From the NCBI GenBank assembly GCA_963736695.1, contig CAVTPU010000001.1, positions 930,001 through 994,000 on the forward strand: a stretch of 64,000 nucleotides of DNA. The letters run 5' to 3'. Below are positions 35,212 through 43,503 of this stretch, piece by piece. The translations under genes and the position numbers were made by a program. The DNA comes from CAVTPU01 sp963736695 (GTDB lineage Bacteria > Actinomycetota > Actinomycetes > Mycobacteriales > Micromonosporaceae). Position 1 is the stretch's first letter. Each line of letters starts with the position of its first letter. The notes below the pieces were generated by a model. The model was not told where the DNA came from, searched no databases, and was given only the letters and a program-made list of their open reading frames with translations.

Positions 35212-36083
35212 CGTTGCCTGCCCTCGGGAAGCAGCCGGCTGAGGAGCTGGCTCACCACGACGGCACCGAGCGCGAGCCCGAGCAGCGTGGTGGCGAGCGC
35301 CTTCGCCGCGTCCAGGTTGTAGGTTTCGAAGATCTCGCTGCCGGCGAGCGTCGCGAGGAACGGCTTGCCGGGTCCGCCAAGGATGACGGGGGTGACATAG
35401 AAGCCGAGGTTGATGACGAAGACCAGCGTCAGCGTCGACAGGCCAGCACGGGCGGCGAGCGGTACGACCACGTCCATGATCGCCCTGATGCGGCTCGCCC
35501 CGGCGACCTGCGCGGCCTGCAGCAGTGTCATGTCGATCGATGACAACGCGGCGTACATCGGCAGCACGGCGTACGGGAGCATCGCATAGAGCATCCCGAC
35601 GCAGACCGCGACGCTGCTATAGAGCAGGCTCTCGTCGTCGGCCAGCAATCCGACGGCTGACAGGAGTTCGCTGAGAGGGCCACCCCGACCGAGGATGATG
35701 ACGAAGGCGTAGTTCTTCACCACCACGCTCATCCAGAATGGGGCGAGCACGCTGACCCAGAGCAAGACCTGCCACAGCCGGCTGCGCGCGGTGCTCATGG
35801 ACCAGGCGAAGACTGAGCCCAGACCGGTCGCGGCCACCGCGACGACCAGGCTCACCCAGCAGGTTCGCAGCAGCGCCTGCCGCTCCACCGAATCGGTGGT
35901 GAGCAACTGCAGCACGTGTCGACCGTCGGCGCTGAGCGCACCGCTGATCATGAGGCCCAGCGGATAGATGACGAGCACCGCCACGAGCACGAGCGATGGT
36001 GCCGCCATGGCCAGCCCGCTGGCGGCCGATGTCTCCGGCCGCCAGCGGGTTCGTGCTGGGCGAAAGCGAGCGGCCGAGGTCAT
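35208..36083 (-). CDS. ABC importer permease, PotB type
   Basis: 291 aa from ATG 36083, coupled by ATGA to the binding-protein stop. Six membrane segments after a charged 30-residue head. EAA loop: QAAQVAGASRIRAIMDVV. With the PotC-type partner it forms the channel of a PotABCD-like importer. Confidence 0.9.
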   Translation of the reverse strand: MTSAARFRPARTRWRPETSAASGLAMAAPSLVLVAVLVIYPLGLMISGALSADGRHVLQLLTTDSVERQALLRTCWVSLVVAVAATGLGSVFAWSMSTARSRLWQVLLWVSVLAPFWMSVVVKNYAFVIILGRGGPLSELLSAVGLLADDESLLYSSVAVCVGMLYAMLPYAVLPMYAALSSIDMTLLQAAQVAGASRIRAIMDVVVPLAARAGLSTLTLVFVINLGFYVTPVILGGPGKPFLATLAGSEIFETYNLDAAKALATTLLGLALGAVVVSQLLSRLLPEGRQR

Positions 36084-37153
36084 CCGGCCAGCAGCTTCTT
36101 CCACAGTGGATCGACCTCACGGGAGTTCTTGACCCACCACTCCGGCTGCAACCGCAGCTGAGTGGAGCTGTGGGCGGCCGGCAACAGGTTGGCGGCCTTG
36201 GTGTCCATCATGGACAACGAGTCCTTGTGGGACATTCCGTAGCTCAGTGCGGTGGCGAGATCGGCCTGCACCTTCGGTGTCGTCGCATAGAATTCGAGGT
36301 ATTTCATGGCTTCGGCGCTGTTCGGTCCGCCCTTGACGACCACCATGTAGTTCGGGTTGACCAGCGATCCGCCCCACTCCAGTCGCACCTGCGTGCCCTG
36401 GTCGATGAGCACCTTCGCCCGGCCGTTCCACATGATCGACATGTCGACCTGACCGTCGCGCATCACCTGCATCTGCTGGTCGCCACTGGTGGTCCAGACG
36501 GTGATGTGTGGCCGAAGCCGCTCCATCGCCTTGATCGCCCGGGGGATGTCGATCGGATAGACCTGGTCGAGTGGCACTCCGTCGGCGACCAGCGCCTCGG
36601 CGAGCATCGCGGGGGCGCCGTTGGGCACCGCGCGGCGCCCTGGGAACGCGGTGGCGTCCCAGAACTCCCCTGGATTCGTTGGGCACTTGGCGACCTTCGC
36701 GCCGCATGCGATGACATATCCGGTGTCGCCGAGCGCGACGCCATATGGTGTGACGGTCCCCGGCAGGGAGATCGTCTGGAGCTTCGCCGACAGGTCGGCG
36801 GGAAGGTGTTCCAGCAGGCCCATGCTGTCGAGCTGGGCGGCGTCCGAGCCGCTGAGCCCTTCGATCACGCTCCACTCGACGTTGCCGGCCTGCGACTGCG
36901 CCTGCAGTTTCGCGGCGAAGCCCTGCCCGACACTGACCTGCGTGAATTGCGTGCCGGTCTGGGCCGTGTAGGCGCTCTCCAGAATTGTCTTGAGCGCCGC
37001 ACCGGTCGACCCGCCGTAGTTGGCGGCGACGAGCTCGGTCTTCTTCTGTGATGAGGGATCCGACGAGGGATCCGACGACGAGCAAGCGATAAGAGCCGCA
37101 GTGCAGGCGAGGGCACCCACCGCCGTCAGGGCTCGACCTTTCCAATGACTCAT
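36080..37153 (-). CDS. ABC importer substrate-binding lipoprotein, PotD type
   Basis: 357 aa from ATG 37153 (GGTGGA 5 bases upstream). Lipobox AALIACSS with the anchor Cys near residue 24, then a Ser/Asp linker holding two SSDPSSDPSS units. The mature part has ELVAANYGGSTGAALKTIL, TPYGVALGDTGYVIACG and ISLPGTV, as in type II periplasmic binding proteins for polyamines and similar cations or acids. Two cysteines (ACGAKVAKCP) may pair. First gene of the seven-gene operon. The CoA-ligase context argues against polyamine as substrate. Confidence 0.88.
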   Translation of the reverse strand: MSHWKGRALTAVGALACTAALIACSSSDPSSDPSSQKKTELVAANYGGSTGAALKTILESAYTAQTGTQFTQVSVGQGFAAKLQAQSQAGNVEWSVIEGLSGSDAAQLDSMGLLEHLPADLSAKLQTISLPGTVTPYGVALGDTGYVIACGAKVAKCPTNPGEFWDATAFPGRRAVPNGAPAMLAEALVADGVPLDQVYPIDIPRAIKAMERLRPHITVWTTSGDQQMQVMRDGQVDMSIMWNGRAKVLIDQGTQVRLEWGGSLVNPNYMVVVKGGPNSAEAMKYLEFYATTPKVQADLATALSYGMSHKDSLSMMDTKAANLLPAAHSSTQLRLQPEWWVKNSREVDPLWKKLLAG

Positions 37154-37189
37154 GGATTCCACCCATCTCTATGGAGGACGCGAGCATAG

Positions 37190-37199
37190 CGAACGTTCG
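37190..37199. promoter_or_regulatory. CGAACGTTCG palindrome upstream of importer operon
   Basis: Perfect 10-bp palindrome 36 bases before the first gene. TetR-type acyl regulators often bind AAC...GTT symmetric sites; the operon's own TetR is the likely partner. Confidence 0.4.
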
Positions 37200-37392
37200 G
37201 AATGCTCCACAAGACCTCCGGGCAGAAGCGTTTTCGCAGGTCAGACGCTGTGTCGAGGATTCGGAGACAAGTGCCATCTCGGACGGATCAGCCGGGCATA
37301 ACCCCACGAAAAGCAATTCGCCGACGGCCATCAAAACGACAAACATCACCCGGGTACGCCGGTGGCGGCCGCGCGGTGACGCGAAGTTGCAC

Positions 37393-37899
37393 CTATCGAA
37401 CGTGACTCTCAGCCACAAGAACCTCGAAGACCGGATATTGGTTCGCGACACGCTCGAACTCTTCGATCGGCGCGTCCCGGTTCACGGGCATGTGGGCGCG
37501 CGCACCGGGAGCGACAGCGAGATAGCGGCGCAAGATGGGCGCCCGGTCGGCCGGCTCAACCTCACGGAGTTGGATCTGTCTGCGTCGGCCGCGCCGCAGC
37601 ACCGCCCGCCCGCCCGCAGCCCGCACGTTTGCGACCCAGTTCGAGCCCTCGCCCAGCATGGAGACCAAAAAATTGCGGCCGTCATAGTCGGCCAGCACGG
37701 CTGGAAACGCGATGATCCGATCGCTACGTCGGCCACGCACCTCGATAGTCACCCACTGTCGCGGTGACGCGAAGCCCGCAGCGAACTGAATCGCGGAGAT
37801 CCGGTTCATTACCCGCGCGGTCAATCCGGGCCGCCCGGTGCGATACATCCATCGCTTGAACCGATACAGCCACCAGAACGCGCTTCGTCGCTGAGTCAT
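37393..37899 (-). CDS. F420-dependent nitroreductase-like protein (DDN family)
   Basis: 168 aa from ATG 37899; the frame remains open upstream to 38427, but that part looks non-coding. Conserved parts: FWWLYRFKRWMYRTG, VTIEVRGRRSDRIIAFPAVL, GRNFLVSMLGEGSNWVANVR and ARAHMPVN. These match the split beta-barrel deazaflavin (F420) binding family. It reduces quinones or nitro compounds in known members. The start is not fixed, since GGGGAG touches the ATG; a GTG five codons earlier is possible. Confidence 0.8.
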   Translation of the reverse strand: MTQRRSAFWWLYRFKRWMYRTGRPGLTARVMNRISAIQFAAGFASPRQWVTIEVRGRRSDRIIAFPAVLADYDGRNFLVSMLGEGSNWVANVRAAGGRAVLRRGRRRQIQLREVEPADRAPILRRYLAVAPGARAHMPVNRDAPIEEFERVANQYPVFEVLVAESHVR

Positions 37900-38190
37900 C
37901 TCCCCGGCCCTCACAATCCCCCGAATCCTAACAATGGGCCGACGGGTCGCGCGGGCCTCAGCGACCGTCAACAGATTCAGCGGCCGCCGACGGTGGTGAG
38001 GCGATGAAGCCGATCCCGGGCGTCGCGGTGCACCGAACCGATGAGCACCAGTGAGCTGGTCGGGCACGGCTTCACAGCCGTCCTCCGCAGGGTCGCCCGG
38101 CACTGTCGCGCCTTCCTGCTCGTGTTTCCGTTGCCACTGCTGGTTTGGCTCACCCGAGGCGGCGATGGCTGCACTGTTTCCGTACGGTTG

Positions 38191-38196
38191 TAGTAT
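38191..38196 (+). promoter_or_regulatory. Candidate -10 box of the toxin-antitoxin operon
   Basis: TAGTAT nine bases upstream of the antitoxin GTG, with no ribosome site in between. No good -35 was found at the usual distance. Confidence 0.4.
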
Positions 38197-38205
38197 CGTT
38201 TTGGT

Positions 38206-38424
38206 GTGACTCCCGAGACAGTGACGACCTCTCTCAAGCTGCCCGCCGATGTCTACGAGGCGATCAAGGCAGAGGCCGCCGCCGACCATCGATCGATCAA
38301 TTCCGCTATCGTCGTCGCGCTCAGCGCCCACGTGCGTCAACGGCAACGGGCACAACGGCTCGCCGGCATCGGCGCCGAGATCGCCGAACGTCACGGTGAA
38401 CTGCTGCGCCGCCTCGCCCGATGA
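38206..38424 (+). CDS. Ribbon-helix-helix antitoxin of a Doc toxin pair
   Basis: 72 aa. An Arc/RHH fold is seen: a strand VTTSLKLPADVYEAIKAEAA followed by DHRSINSAIVVALSAHV. Such proteins bind operator DNA as dimers and neutralise the toxin with the C-terminal tail (LAGIGAEIAERHGELLRRLA). The stop overlaps the toxin start (ATGA). A TAGTAT box (38191-38196) only 9 bases before the GTG start suggests a leaderless transcript. Confidence 0.8.
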   Translation: MTPETVTTSLKLPADVYEAIKAEAAADHRSINSAIVVALSAHVRQRQRAQRLAGIGAEIAERHGELLRRLAR

Positions 38425-38813
38425 CACCGGAGCCCATCGACTATCTCACCGCCGAAGACCTGGTTGTCCTAGCGGAGACAGTCCTCGACCATCCCCCAGT
38501 CGTGCGAGACCCGGGGCTGCTCGCGGCGGCGGCCGCCCGCCCAAGCGCCGTCCTGTTTGGACAGATCGCCTATCCCACACTGTTTGGCAAAGCCGCCGCC
38601 CTGCTCTTCTCCGTGTGCCAGAACCACGCGTTGCTTGACGGCAACAAACGCCTTGCGTGGGTCGCGGCGGTGACGTTCCTCGCCATCAACGGCGTCCCGA
38701 TCCCCGACGTTGACGTCGACGCGGCAGAGGCGTTCATGATCGCCATTGCGAGCGGCGAGATCACTGACCTGCCCCAGGTCGAGGCCGGACTGCGAGCTCT
38801 CTACCGCCGATGA
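38421..38813 (+). CDS. Doc-type (Fic superfamily) toxin
   Basis: 130 aa, standard Doc length. The Fic active site is intact as HALLDGNKRLAW (His69, Asp73, Lys76, Arg77). Doc toxins phosphorylate EF-Tu and stop translation. The inhibitory helix is not in this protein, so neutralisation depends on the preceding RHH antitoxin. RHH partners are less usual than Phd types for Doc. Confidence 0.9.
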   Translation: MTPEPIDYLTAEDLVVLAETVLDHPPVVRDPGLLAAAAARPSAVLFGQIAYPTLFGKAAALLFSVCQNHALLDGNKRLAWVAAVTFLAINGVPIPDVDVDAAEAFMIAIASGEITDLPQVEAGLRALYRR

Positions 38814-38971
38814 GCCAATCGGGCTGAGATGCCTGGCAGAAATAGGGATCGTTTGGACATACGCACGGTGCACGATGGTTCGCCCATAGAGGCAGAAGTC
38901 CAGGTCAATTTCGGGGCGGCGCAAGCCAAGCCAGCCATCCATGGGTTGGGCAGTCGCACAAAGCGGCGTTT

Positions 38972-39000
38972 CGCCGATCTCGACGACGTTGAGATCGGCG
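38972..39000. terminator. Hairpin after the Doc gene
   Basis: Perfect 10-bp stem CGCCGATCTC/GAGATCGGCG with a 9-base loop, 159 bases beyond the toxin stop and 80 before the next convergent gene end. Confidence 0.45.
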
Positions 39001-39082
39001 CGCCTCCTCGGACCGAGCCGCCAAGGACTGCACACTTCGACGCATGATCATGCTCGCCACCGACGTCATTTCGTGGTTGAGG

Positions 39083-39541
39083 CTATGAACTCGTCGTCTT
39101 GCGGCGCGGCCCGACCGCTCCCCACGCGGCCACCATGGCGCAGGTAACTGCCAGCACCAGCGACACCGGTGCCCAGATGTTGCGCTCGATGTCGCTGCGG
39201 GAAGCCCCGTTAGCCAGAACGCCGAGCGCCGTATATCCGGTGAGCACCCAAGTCGAGGCGCGCAGCCAACGGTCCGGCAATGGCGATCGGACGGCGTGGC
39301 CGCCCCGGCGCAACACAACGAGAGCCGCCGCGGCCAGGACCACGGCCGATATTGCGCTGGCTACCCGTAGTCCGGAGGCCAAGTGAGCGGCACCACCTCC
39401 CCAGGCGGCTCTTCCCCACGGCGTCCCGGCGGCGAGGGCGACCTGAAAGCCGACAAGGATTGCGAACAGCGCGGCGGCGACGATCGATGCCTTGCGCGCC
39501 AGGGACTCCCGGCGAGCGTCCGGGTGACTGGTTGACGGCAT
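39083..39541 (-). CDS. Small four-helix membrane protein of unknown function
   Basis: 152 aa. Four hydrophobic stretches (ASIVAAALFAILVGFQVALA, ISAVVLAAAALVVL, WVLTGYTALGVLANGA, WAPVSLVLAVTCAMVAAWGA) with a positively charged loop between the second and third. Short basic tails on both ends. A GAGG-type site precedes the ATG. Nothing in the sequence names a function. Confidence 0.7.
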   Translation of the reverse strand: MPSTSHPDARRESLARKASIVAAALFAILVGFQVALAAGTPWGRAAWGGGAAHLASGLRVASAISAVVLAAAALVVLRRGGHAVRSPLPDRWLRASTWVLTGYTALGVLANGASRSDIERNIWAPVSLVLAVTCAMVAAWGAVGPRRKTTSS

Positions 39542-39630
39542 GGGCGGCCTCCTGCTGCTGAATCTGGCCTAGACATCTCTACCAGATACATGGCGGAGCG
39601 ACAAGTGCAGGGAGATCACGACTCGTGGAC

Positions 39631-41172
39631 TCAGGCGGGCCGGCGAACGGCCGAATACGGCGTGCCGCGGGTATCGGTTGACCACACGGGCACCTTCGCC
39701 GCGTCGTAGATGACCATGTTGCCGTCATTCTGCAGGCGCAGCACGGCGCCAGGATGACTGGTGGTGGCGTTGACCCAAATCAATTCACCGGCAGGGCCAT
39801 AGAGGTTCAGCGTGCCATCGGTGGTGAACACGGCCGCCGCCGTATTCCGGCCGTGGGTGCGGGTTGACCACAGCGGAACTCCACGCTGATAGAGCACCAG
39901 ATTCCCGTCGCCTTGCAGGATGAGTTTGAATCGAGTGTCACAGGAGGTTAGATACTGACCGGGGTTCAGTCCTTCGCCAGAGGTGAGGCGGCCGCACCGC
40001 GTCGGCGGGCGAATCCCCGTCAGGACTCCCGGTTCGACGACACCTAGGACGTCGGTGAGAGCGGCACCGCGAAACTCCGGTTGCAGGCTGCTCGACAACG
40101 CCACGTCGAACTGGAATCGGTCCGGCCCGGCGGAACTGCCGATACAACCCGAGCCAGGTACGCCTACATGCCGTGCGGTGTCGACGTTTCCGGTGACTGT
40201 CCAGTCGCGAACACCGTTGACCGCATATCCGTAGCCGACATGAAGTCCGGTAACCGTGTTATTGGTGACGGTGGCCCCATAGTTGACGCCCGACACGCAA
40301 CTCCACACCTGAGGCCCCATCGCGATTCCGACTTTGATGAAGGCGTTGCGACCATCGATGGTATTACCGGTGACTGTGGTTGCGGTGTAATTGCCGTTCG
40401 TGGGCCTGTAGTCGACGAGGTTGATGCCGCCGAGCAGGGTCTGGGTATCCGCCACGATGCGGTTGTTTCGGATGACCGATCCGGGCGCGCCGAACACGAC
40501 GATTGCACTGTCGGTCACGTCCGTGATGGTATTGCCCTCAACCAGGCTGTTGCCGCAGGCCAACGAGACGCCATCGGACCACGTCCCGGTTGGCGAACCA
40601 GCGGGGCCGAAAGTGTTGTTGAGAATCCGGGCGCCTTGGCATTGCGGAACGTCGTCGACGACAAGCCCTTCCTCCACGTGCAGCAGTGTCCAACTGCGGG
40701 TGTCGTACGCCGCCACATGTTGAACGGTCTGGCCGAGGCCGCCCTTGCCGAGTTCGACTAGTCCTTCGCCGAAGAGGTAGCCAAGCCCGGCCCGGTTGCC
40801 GTCCACTTTTAGGTATTCCACAGTAACGTTCGACCTGGAGTCGCCGTCGATGGCTGTGGTGAGGGCGGCGTGAGCGATGCGCAGCGTCGCTCGACTCGCG
40901 CCGATGGGGCGCCCCAGGGTGAACAGCCTCTGTCCATCGTGGGTGAACCTGACCGGATGAGCCAGCTGAAAAACTGCTTCTGGGCAGAGCGCGATCTCGG
41001 CGCCGGCACCGCCGGCGGCGAACGCCGCGTTGATGGCGGAGTCGGTGCCCGATGCCAGGCATCCGACCTGGGCTTGGTTCGGCTTTGACGCGTCCGCCGG
41101 TGCCGGCGAATAGAAAGTGACAAGACCGGATGCCGCGATGGCGCAGGTAAGTGCTGCAAAGCGGGTTCGCAT
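39631..41172 (-). CDS. Secreted right-handed beta-helix protein with a C-terminal bulb-lectin domain
   Basis: 513 aa with a signal peptide (1-28). Residues about 110-330 show repeating turns such as SNVTVEYLKVDGN, ARILNNTFG, NSLVEGNTITDVTDSA, SVIRNNRI and ATTVTGNTIDG, typical of a parallel beta-helix of the pectate-lyase type. The last 110 residues are a B-lectin domain with QGDGNLVLYQ and QNDGNMVIYD mannose-site motifs; a third site is degenerate (TTDGTLNLYG). It probably binds and perhaps cleaves polysaccharide outside the cell. Catalytic residues are not identified. Confidence 0.85.
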   Translation of the reverse strand: MRTRFAALTCAIAASGLVTFYSPAPADASKPNQAQVGCLASGTDSAINAAFAAGGAGAEIALCPEAVFQLAHPVRFTHDGQRLFTLGRPIGASRATLRIAHAALTTAIDGDSRSNVTVEYLKVDGNRAGLGYLFGEGLVELGKGGLGQTVQHVAAYDTRSWTLLHVEEGLVVDDVPQCQGARILNNTFGPAGSPTGTWSDGVSLACGNSLVEGNTITDVTDSAIVVFGAPGSVIRNNRIVADTQTLLGGINLVDYRPTNGNYTATTVTGNTIDGRNAFIKVGIAMGPQVWSCVSGVNYGATVTNNTVTGLHVGYGYAVNGVRDWTVTGNVDTARHVGVPGSGCIGSSAGPDRFQFDVALSSSLQPEFRGAALTDVLGVVEPGVLTGIRPPTRCGRLTSGEGLNPGQYLTSCDTRFKLILQGDGNLVLYQRGVPLWSTRTHGRNTAAAVFTTDGTLNLYGPAGELIWVNATTSHPGAVLRLQNDGNMVIYDAAKVPVWSTDTRGTPYSAVRRPA

Positions 41173-41358
41173 GGAGCCTCCTCAACTGTGGACCGCACGT
41201 GAGGATTGTGTGCGCGAAGATGGCTCCGGAGTGGCGTTTTAGACCAGCTCACCCCGACCGTGGTGGTTCTGAGCAGTGACCTGAAGTGAACATCGCTCGG
41301 AACGGGCAACCCGACCCAGGCCATGCGCAGTTCACGGCCGAGGTGCTCGGCGTCGGTC

Positions 41359-41439
41359 TACTGGAACACCTATCCTGCCTTCGTCACCGAATGTCGAGCA
41401 CGACTGCAGGCGATTCTCGCTGACGCCGCCCGGCGTTGA
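41359..41439 (+). pseudogene. Possible C-terminal gene fragment
   Basis: An open stretch ending YWNTYPAFVTECRARLQAIL, then ADAARR and a stop, looks like the end of a helical protein, but nothing matching continues upstream in the same frame. The remaining bases from 41173 hold no other gene. Confidence 0.25.
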
Positions 41440-41457
41440 GCCTTCACACCACCGCGA

Positions 41458-41838
41458 CTATTCTCCAGACGCGATGCGCTCTGGTGCGTACTTTCCCCAG
41501 CCCATATGTTCGTAGTAGGCGGTCATCGCATTGAGGTGACTGCCCGCTTCGACGGACCACACGAGCGTGATCTTCTCCGGAAGCAGCGCTCGCGCGCTGT
41601 CGCCTTGCGGCCCGGCGAGACAGAAAGTGAGGCCGCCATCGCCGTCGTCCCATAGCTCATACAGCACGGCCCAAGCATAGGCAGACCCTCGTCGGCCGCA
41701 GTGCATCGGGCCTCCGTTGGCCTTCAGCGTGATGACGGAACCGGACGTCGACACGGCGGAGCCATCGACACTAGTGAAGTCGACCGGGTTACACGTGTAG
41801 ACCGGCAGGTTGTTGGCCATCGCGGTGGCGGCGATCAT
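41458..41838 (-). CDS. Chimeric small ORF: PIN-toxin tail joined to an unknown domain
   Basis: 126 aa from ATG 41838. Residues 1-29 (MIAATAMANNLPVYTCNPVD) are the end of a VapC-like PIN domain. The rest, from about residue 58 (VLYELWDDGDGG, LTFCLAGPQGDSARALLP, HLNAMTAYYEHMGWGKY), looks like a separate 70-residue protein that could start at GTG 41667. The native gene is therefore more likely 41458-41667, with upstream PIN sequence left by a deletion. The function of the small protein is unknown. Confidence 0.55.
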   Translation of the reverse strand: MIAATAMANNLPVYTCNPVDFTSVDGSAVSTSGSVITLKANGGPMHCGRRGSAYAWAVLYELWDDGDGGLTFCLAGPQGDSARALLPEKITLVWSVEAGSHLNAMTAYYEHMGWGKYAPERIASGE

Positions 41839-41901
41839 GGCATCGTACGCGCGAGCGGCTACCTGACCGAATGCCCGAGCGGCTGCGGCGTCGAAGCGTC
41901 G
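41752..41901 (-). pseudogene. Remnant of a PIN-domain (VapC-like) toxin gene
   Basis: Reading frame continues upstream of 41838 as FDAAAARAFGQVAARAYDAM, then IAATAMANNLPVYTCNPVDF. This matches the last two helices and strand of VapC toxins (the YDAMIAATA and LPVYTCNP parts with a conserved acidic Asp). The first two-thirds of the toxin, with other acidic residues, is missing, and no antitoxin is nearby. Confidence 0.6.
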
Positions 41902-41914
41902 TCAACCACTCCGA

Positions 41915-42325
41915 TCAGGCGTCCGGGGACGCCAGGGACATGACCTCTCGTACGTCGATCCACTCATACAACGGCTCCCCGCCGGGGCCCGGCTCGGACG
42001 AGACGTATGCCGCGAGCTCGACCGCCCGTTCGTACGACTCGACATCGATCATGTACCAGCCAGCCACGAGATCGCTGGTCTCGGGTAACGGTCCATCTGT
42101 GACGACCGATGCGGCGCCCGGACCGCCGTAACGCACCCAGCTCCGCGCCGGTGTGAGCGCCTGCGCGTCGACATACTCGCCGTTCTCCTTGAGCAACTCG
42201 CTGACGTGCGTGAGGAACGCCATGTGCGCCTCCACATCCTCGGGAGCCCACTGATCCATCGCAGGCACGCGGCGATGCGGCTCGGGGCCGCCCCGGTAGT
42301 TTTTCAGAAGCAGGTACTTCGGCAT
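41915..42325 (-). CDS. YCII/DGPF-family protein
   Basis: 136 aa with AGGAGA 6 bases before the ATG. Conserved features: MPKYLLLKNYRGG start, a central His-containing helix EDVEAHMAFLTHVSELLKENG, VVTDGPLPETSDLVAGWYMI with the DGP motif, and REVM near the end. The family has a ferredoxin-like fold; many members sit next to ECF sigma genes, but none is adjacent here. Function unknown. Confidence 0.87.
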   Translation of the reverse strand: MPKYLLLKNYRGGPEPHRRVPAMDQWAPEDVEAHMAFLTHVSELLKENGEYVDAQALTPARSWVRYGGPGAASVVTDGPLPETSDLVAGWYMIDVESYERAVELAAYVSSEPGPGGEPLYEWIDVREVMSLASPDA

Positions 42326-42459
42326 GGTGGTCTCCTCGCGTCACGGGCACGCCCGTTGCTGCCCTTCACCTGATGAGCGGATCCGGTCGCCGCTTCTCGA
42401 CATGAAATCACTATCGGGCGGAGAAATCGTCGCCCCCACGCTATTTCCACTATCGTGTC

Positions 42460-43383
42460 GTGGTGATCAACGCCGAACTGGCCCGCAATGTCGAGGCGTT
42501 CTGGGGCGACAACGGTCGTCAGTGGCTGGCCGCCTTGCCGGCCATCGTGGGCCAGTTGGCCCACGATTGGGGACTCGTCCTCGGCTCACCATATGAGCTG
42601 ACGTTGCACTACGTCGTCGCCGTGACCCAGAGCGACGGGACGCCAGCGGTGCTCAAGTTGGGCGTACCCGGCAGTGAAACGCTTGTCGCCGAGGCGCACG
42701 CGCTGGAAGCGTTCGCGGGTCGGGGTGCGGTGCGGCTGCTGCGCGCCGACCTCACACGTGGGGCATTGTTGCTCGAACAGGTCACGCCGGGTTGGCGGGC
42801 TCGCGACCTGGTGCCGGTCGACGACAGCGCCGCGACGTCAGCTGCGGTGAGCGTCATGCGACGTCTGCACGAGTCATCGCCGGGTCCCGCGCTTCCCCCG
42901 TTGATCAACCAGGCCACCGCCTTCGACAACTACCTCCAGGCATATGGCACCGCCGGGCCACTTCCCGCCGATCTCGTCACCCGCGCCGCCGGACTGATGC
43001 GGGAGTTGTGCGACTCAGCCCCGGCCACCGTCGTTCTGCATGGCGACCTGCATCATGACAACATCCTGAGGGGTACGCGGGAGGCGTGGCTCGCAATCGA
43101 TCCGCACGGACTCGTCGGAGACCCTGGATATGACACAGGATCGCTGCTCTACAACCCCGAGCCCGATGACCGCGATCCGGAATTGGTCGCTTTGGTGCCG
43201 GCCCGGGTGGAGCAGTTGGCCGACGAGTTGGCGATGCCGATCGACCGACTAATCGCCTGGGGTTTCGTCAAGGCGGTCCTGTCTGACGTATGGTCAGCCG
43301 AGGCTTGGACGCCTGGGGTCGATTGGCATCCTCATAGCCGCGCCCTCGACGTGGCGCACCTGCTGTTTCCCCGACTTTCATAG
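42460..43383 (+). CDS. Aminoglycoside phosphotransferase, APH(6)/streptomycin-kinase-like
   Basis: 307 aa. The kinase N-lobe has VLKLGVPGSETLVAEAHAL (Lys66 for ATP), the catalytic loop is VLHGDLHHDNIL (Asp196), and the metal site is AIDPHGLVGDPGYD (Asp214). This pattern fits the hydroxyurea/streptomycin 6-kinase group (PF04655). It may phosphorylate streptomycin or another small hydroxyl compound; resistance cannot be assumed. A fossil of its last codons is found again at 53473-53523. Confidence 0.87.
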   Translation: MVINAELARNVEAFWGDNGRQWLAALPAIVGQLAHDWGLVLGSPYELTLHYVVAVTQSDGTPAVLKLGVPGSETLVAEAHALEAFAGRGAVRLLRADLTRGALLLEQVTPGWRARDLVPVDDSAATSAAVSVMRRLHESSPGPALPPLINQATAFDNYLQAYGTAGPLPADLVTRAAGLMRELCDSAPATVVLHGDLHHDNILRGTREAWLAIDPHGLVGDPGYDTGSLLYNPEPDDRDPELVALVPARVEQLADELAMPIDRLIAWGFVKAVLSDVWSAEAWTPGVDWHPHSRALDVAHLLFPRLS

Positions 43384-43503
43384 TCGAGGCCGGACATGAC
43401 GTGACGTCTTGCGATCGGATCCGTACGCCCAATTCCAGGCCAACAACGAGGTTCGGTGCTGGCCACGCCGTCTCGACATCGACGGTCAACTGCGGTGGCC
43501 TAG

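Noticed and set aside
38829..39047. 72-codon ORF after the Doc gene
   Set aside because: No ribosome site, overlaps a hairpin, and composition is not protein-like.
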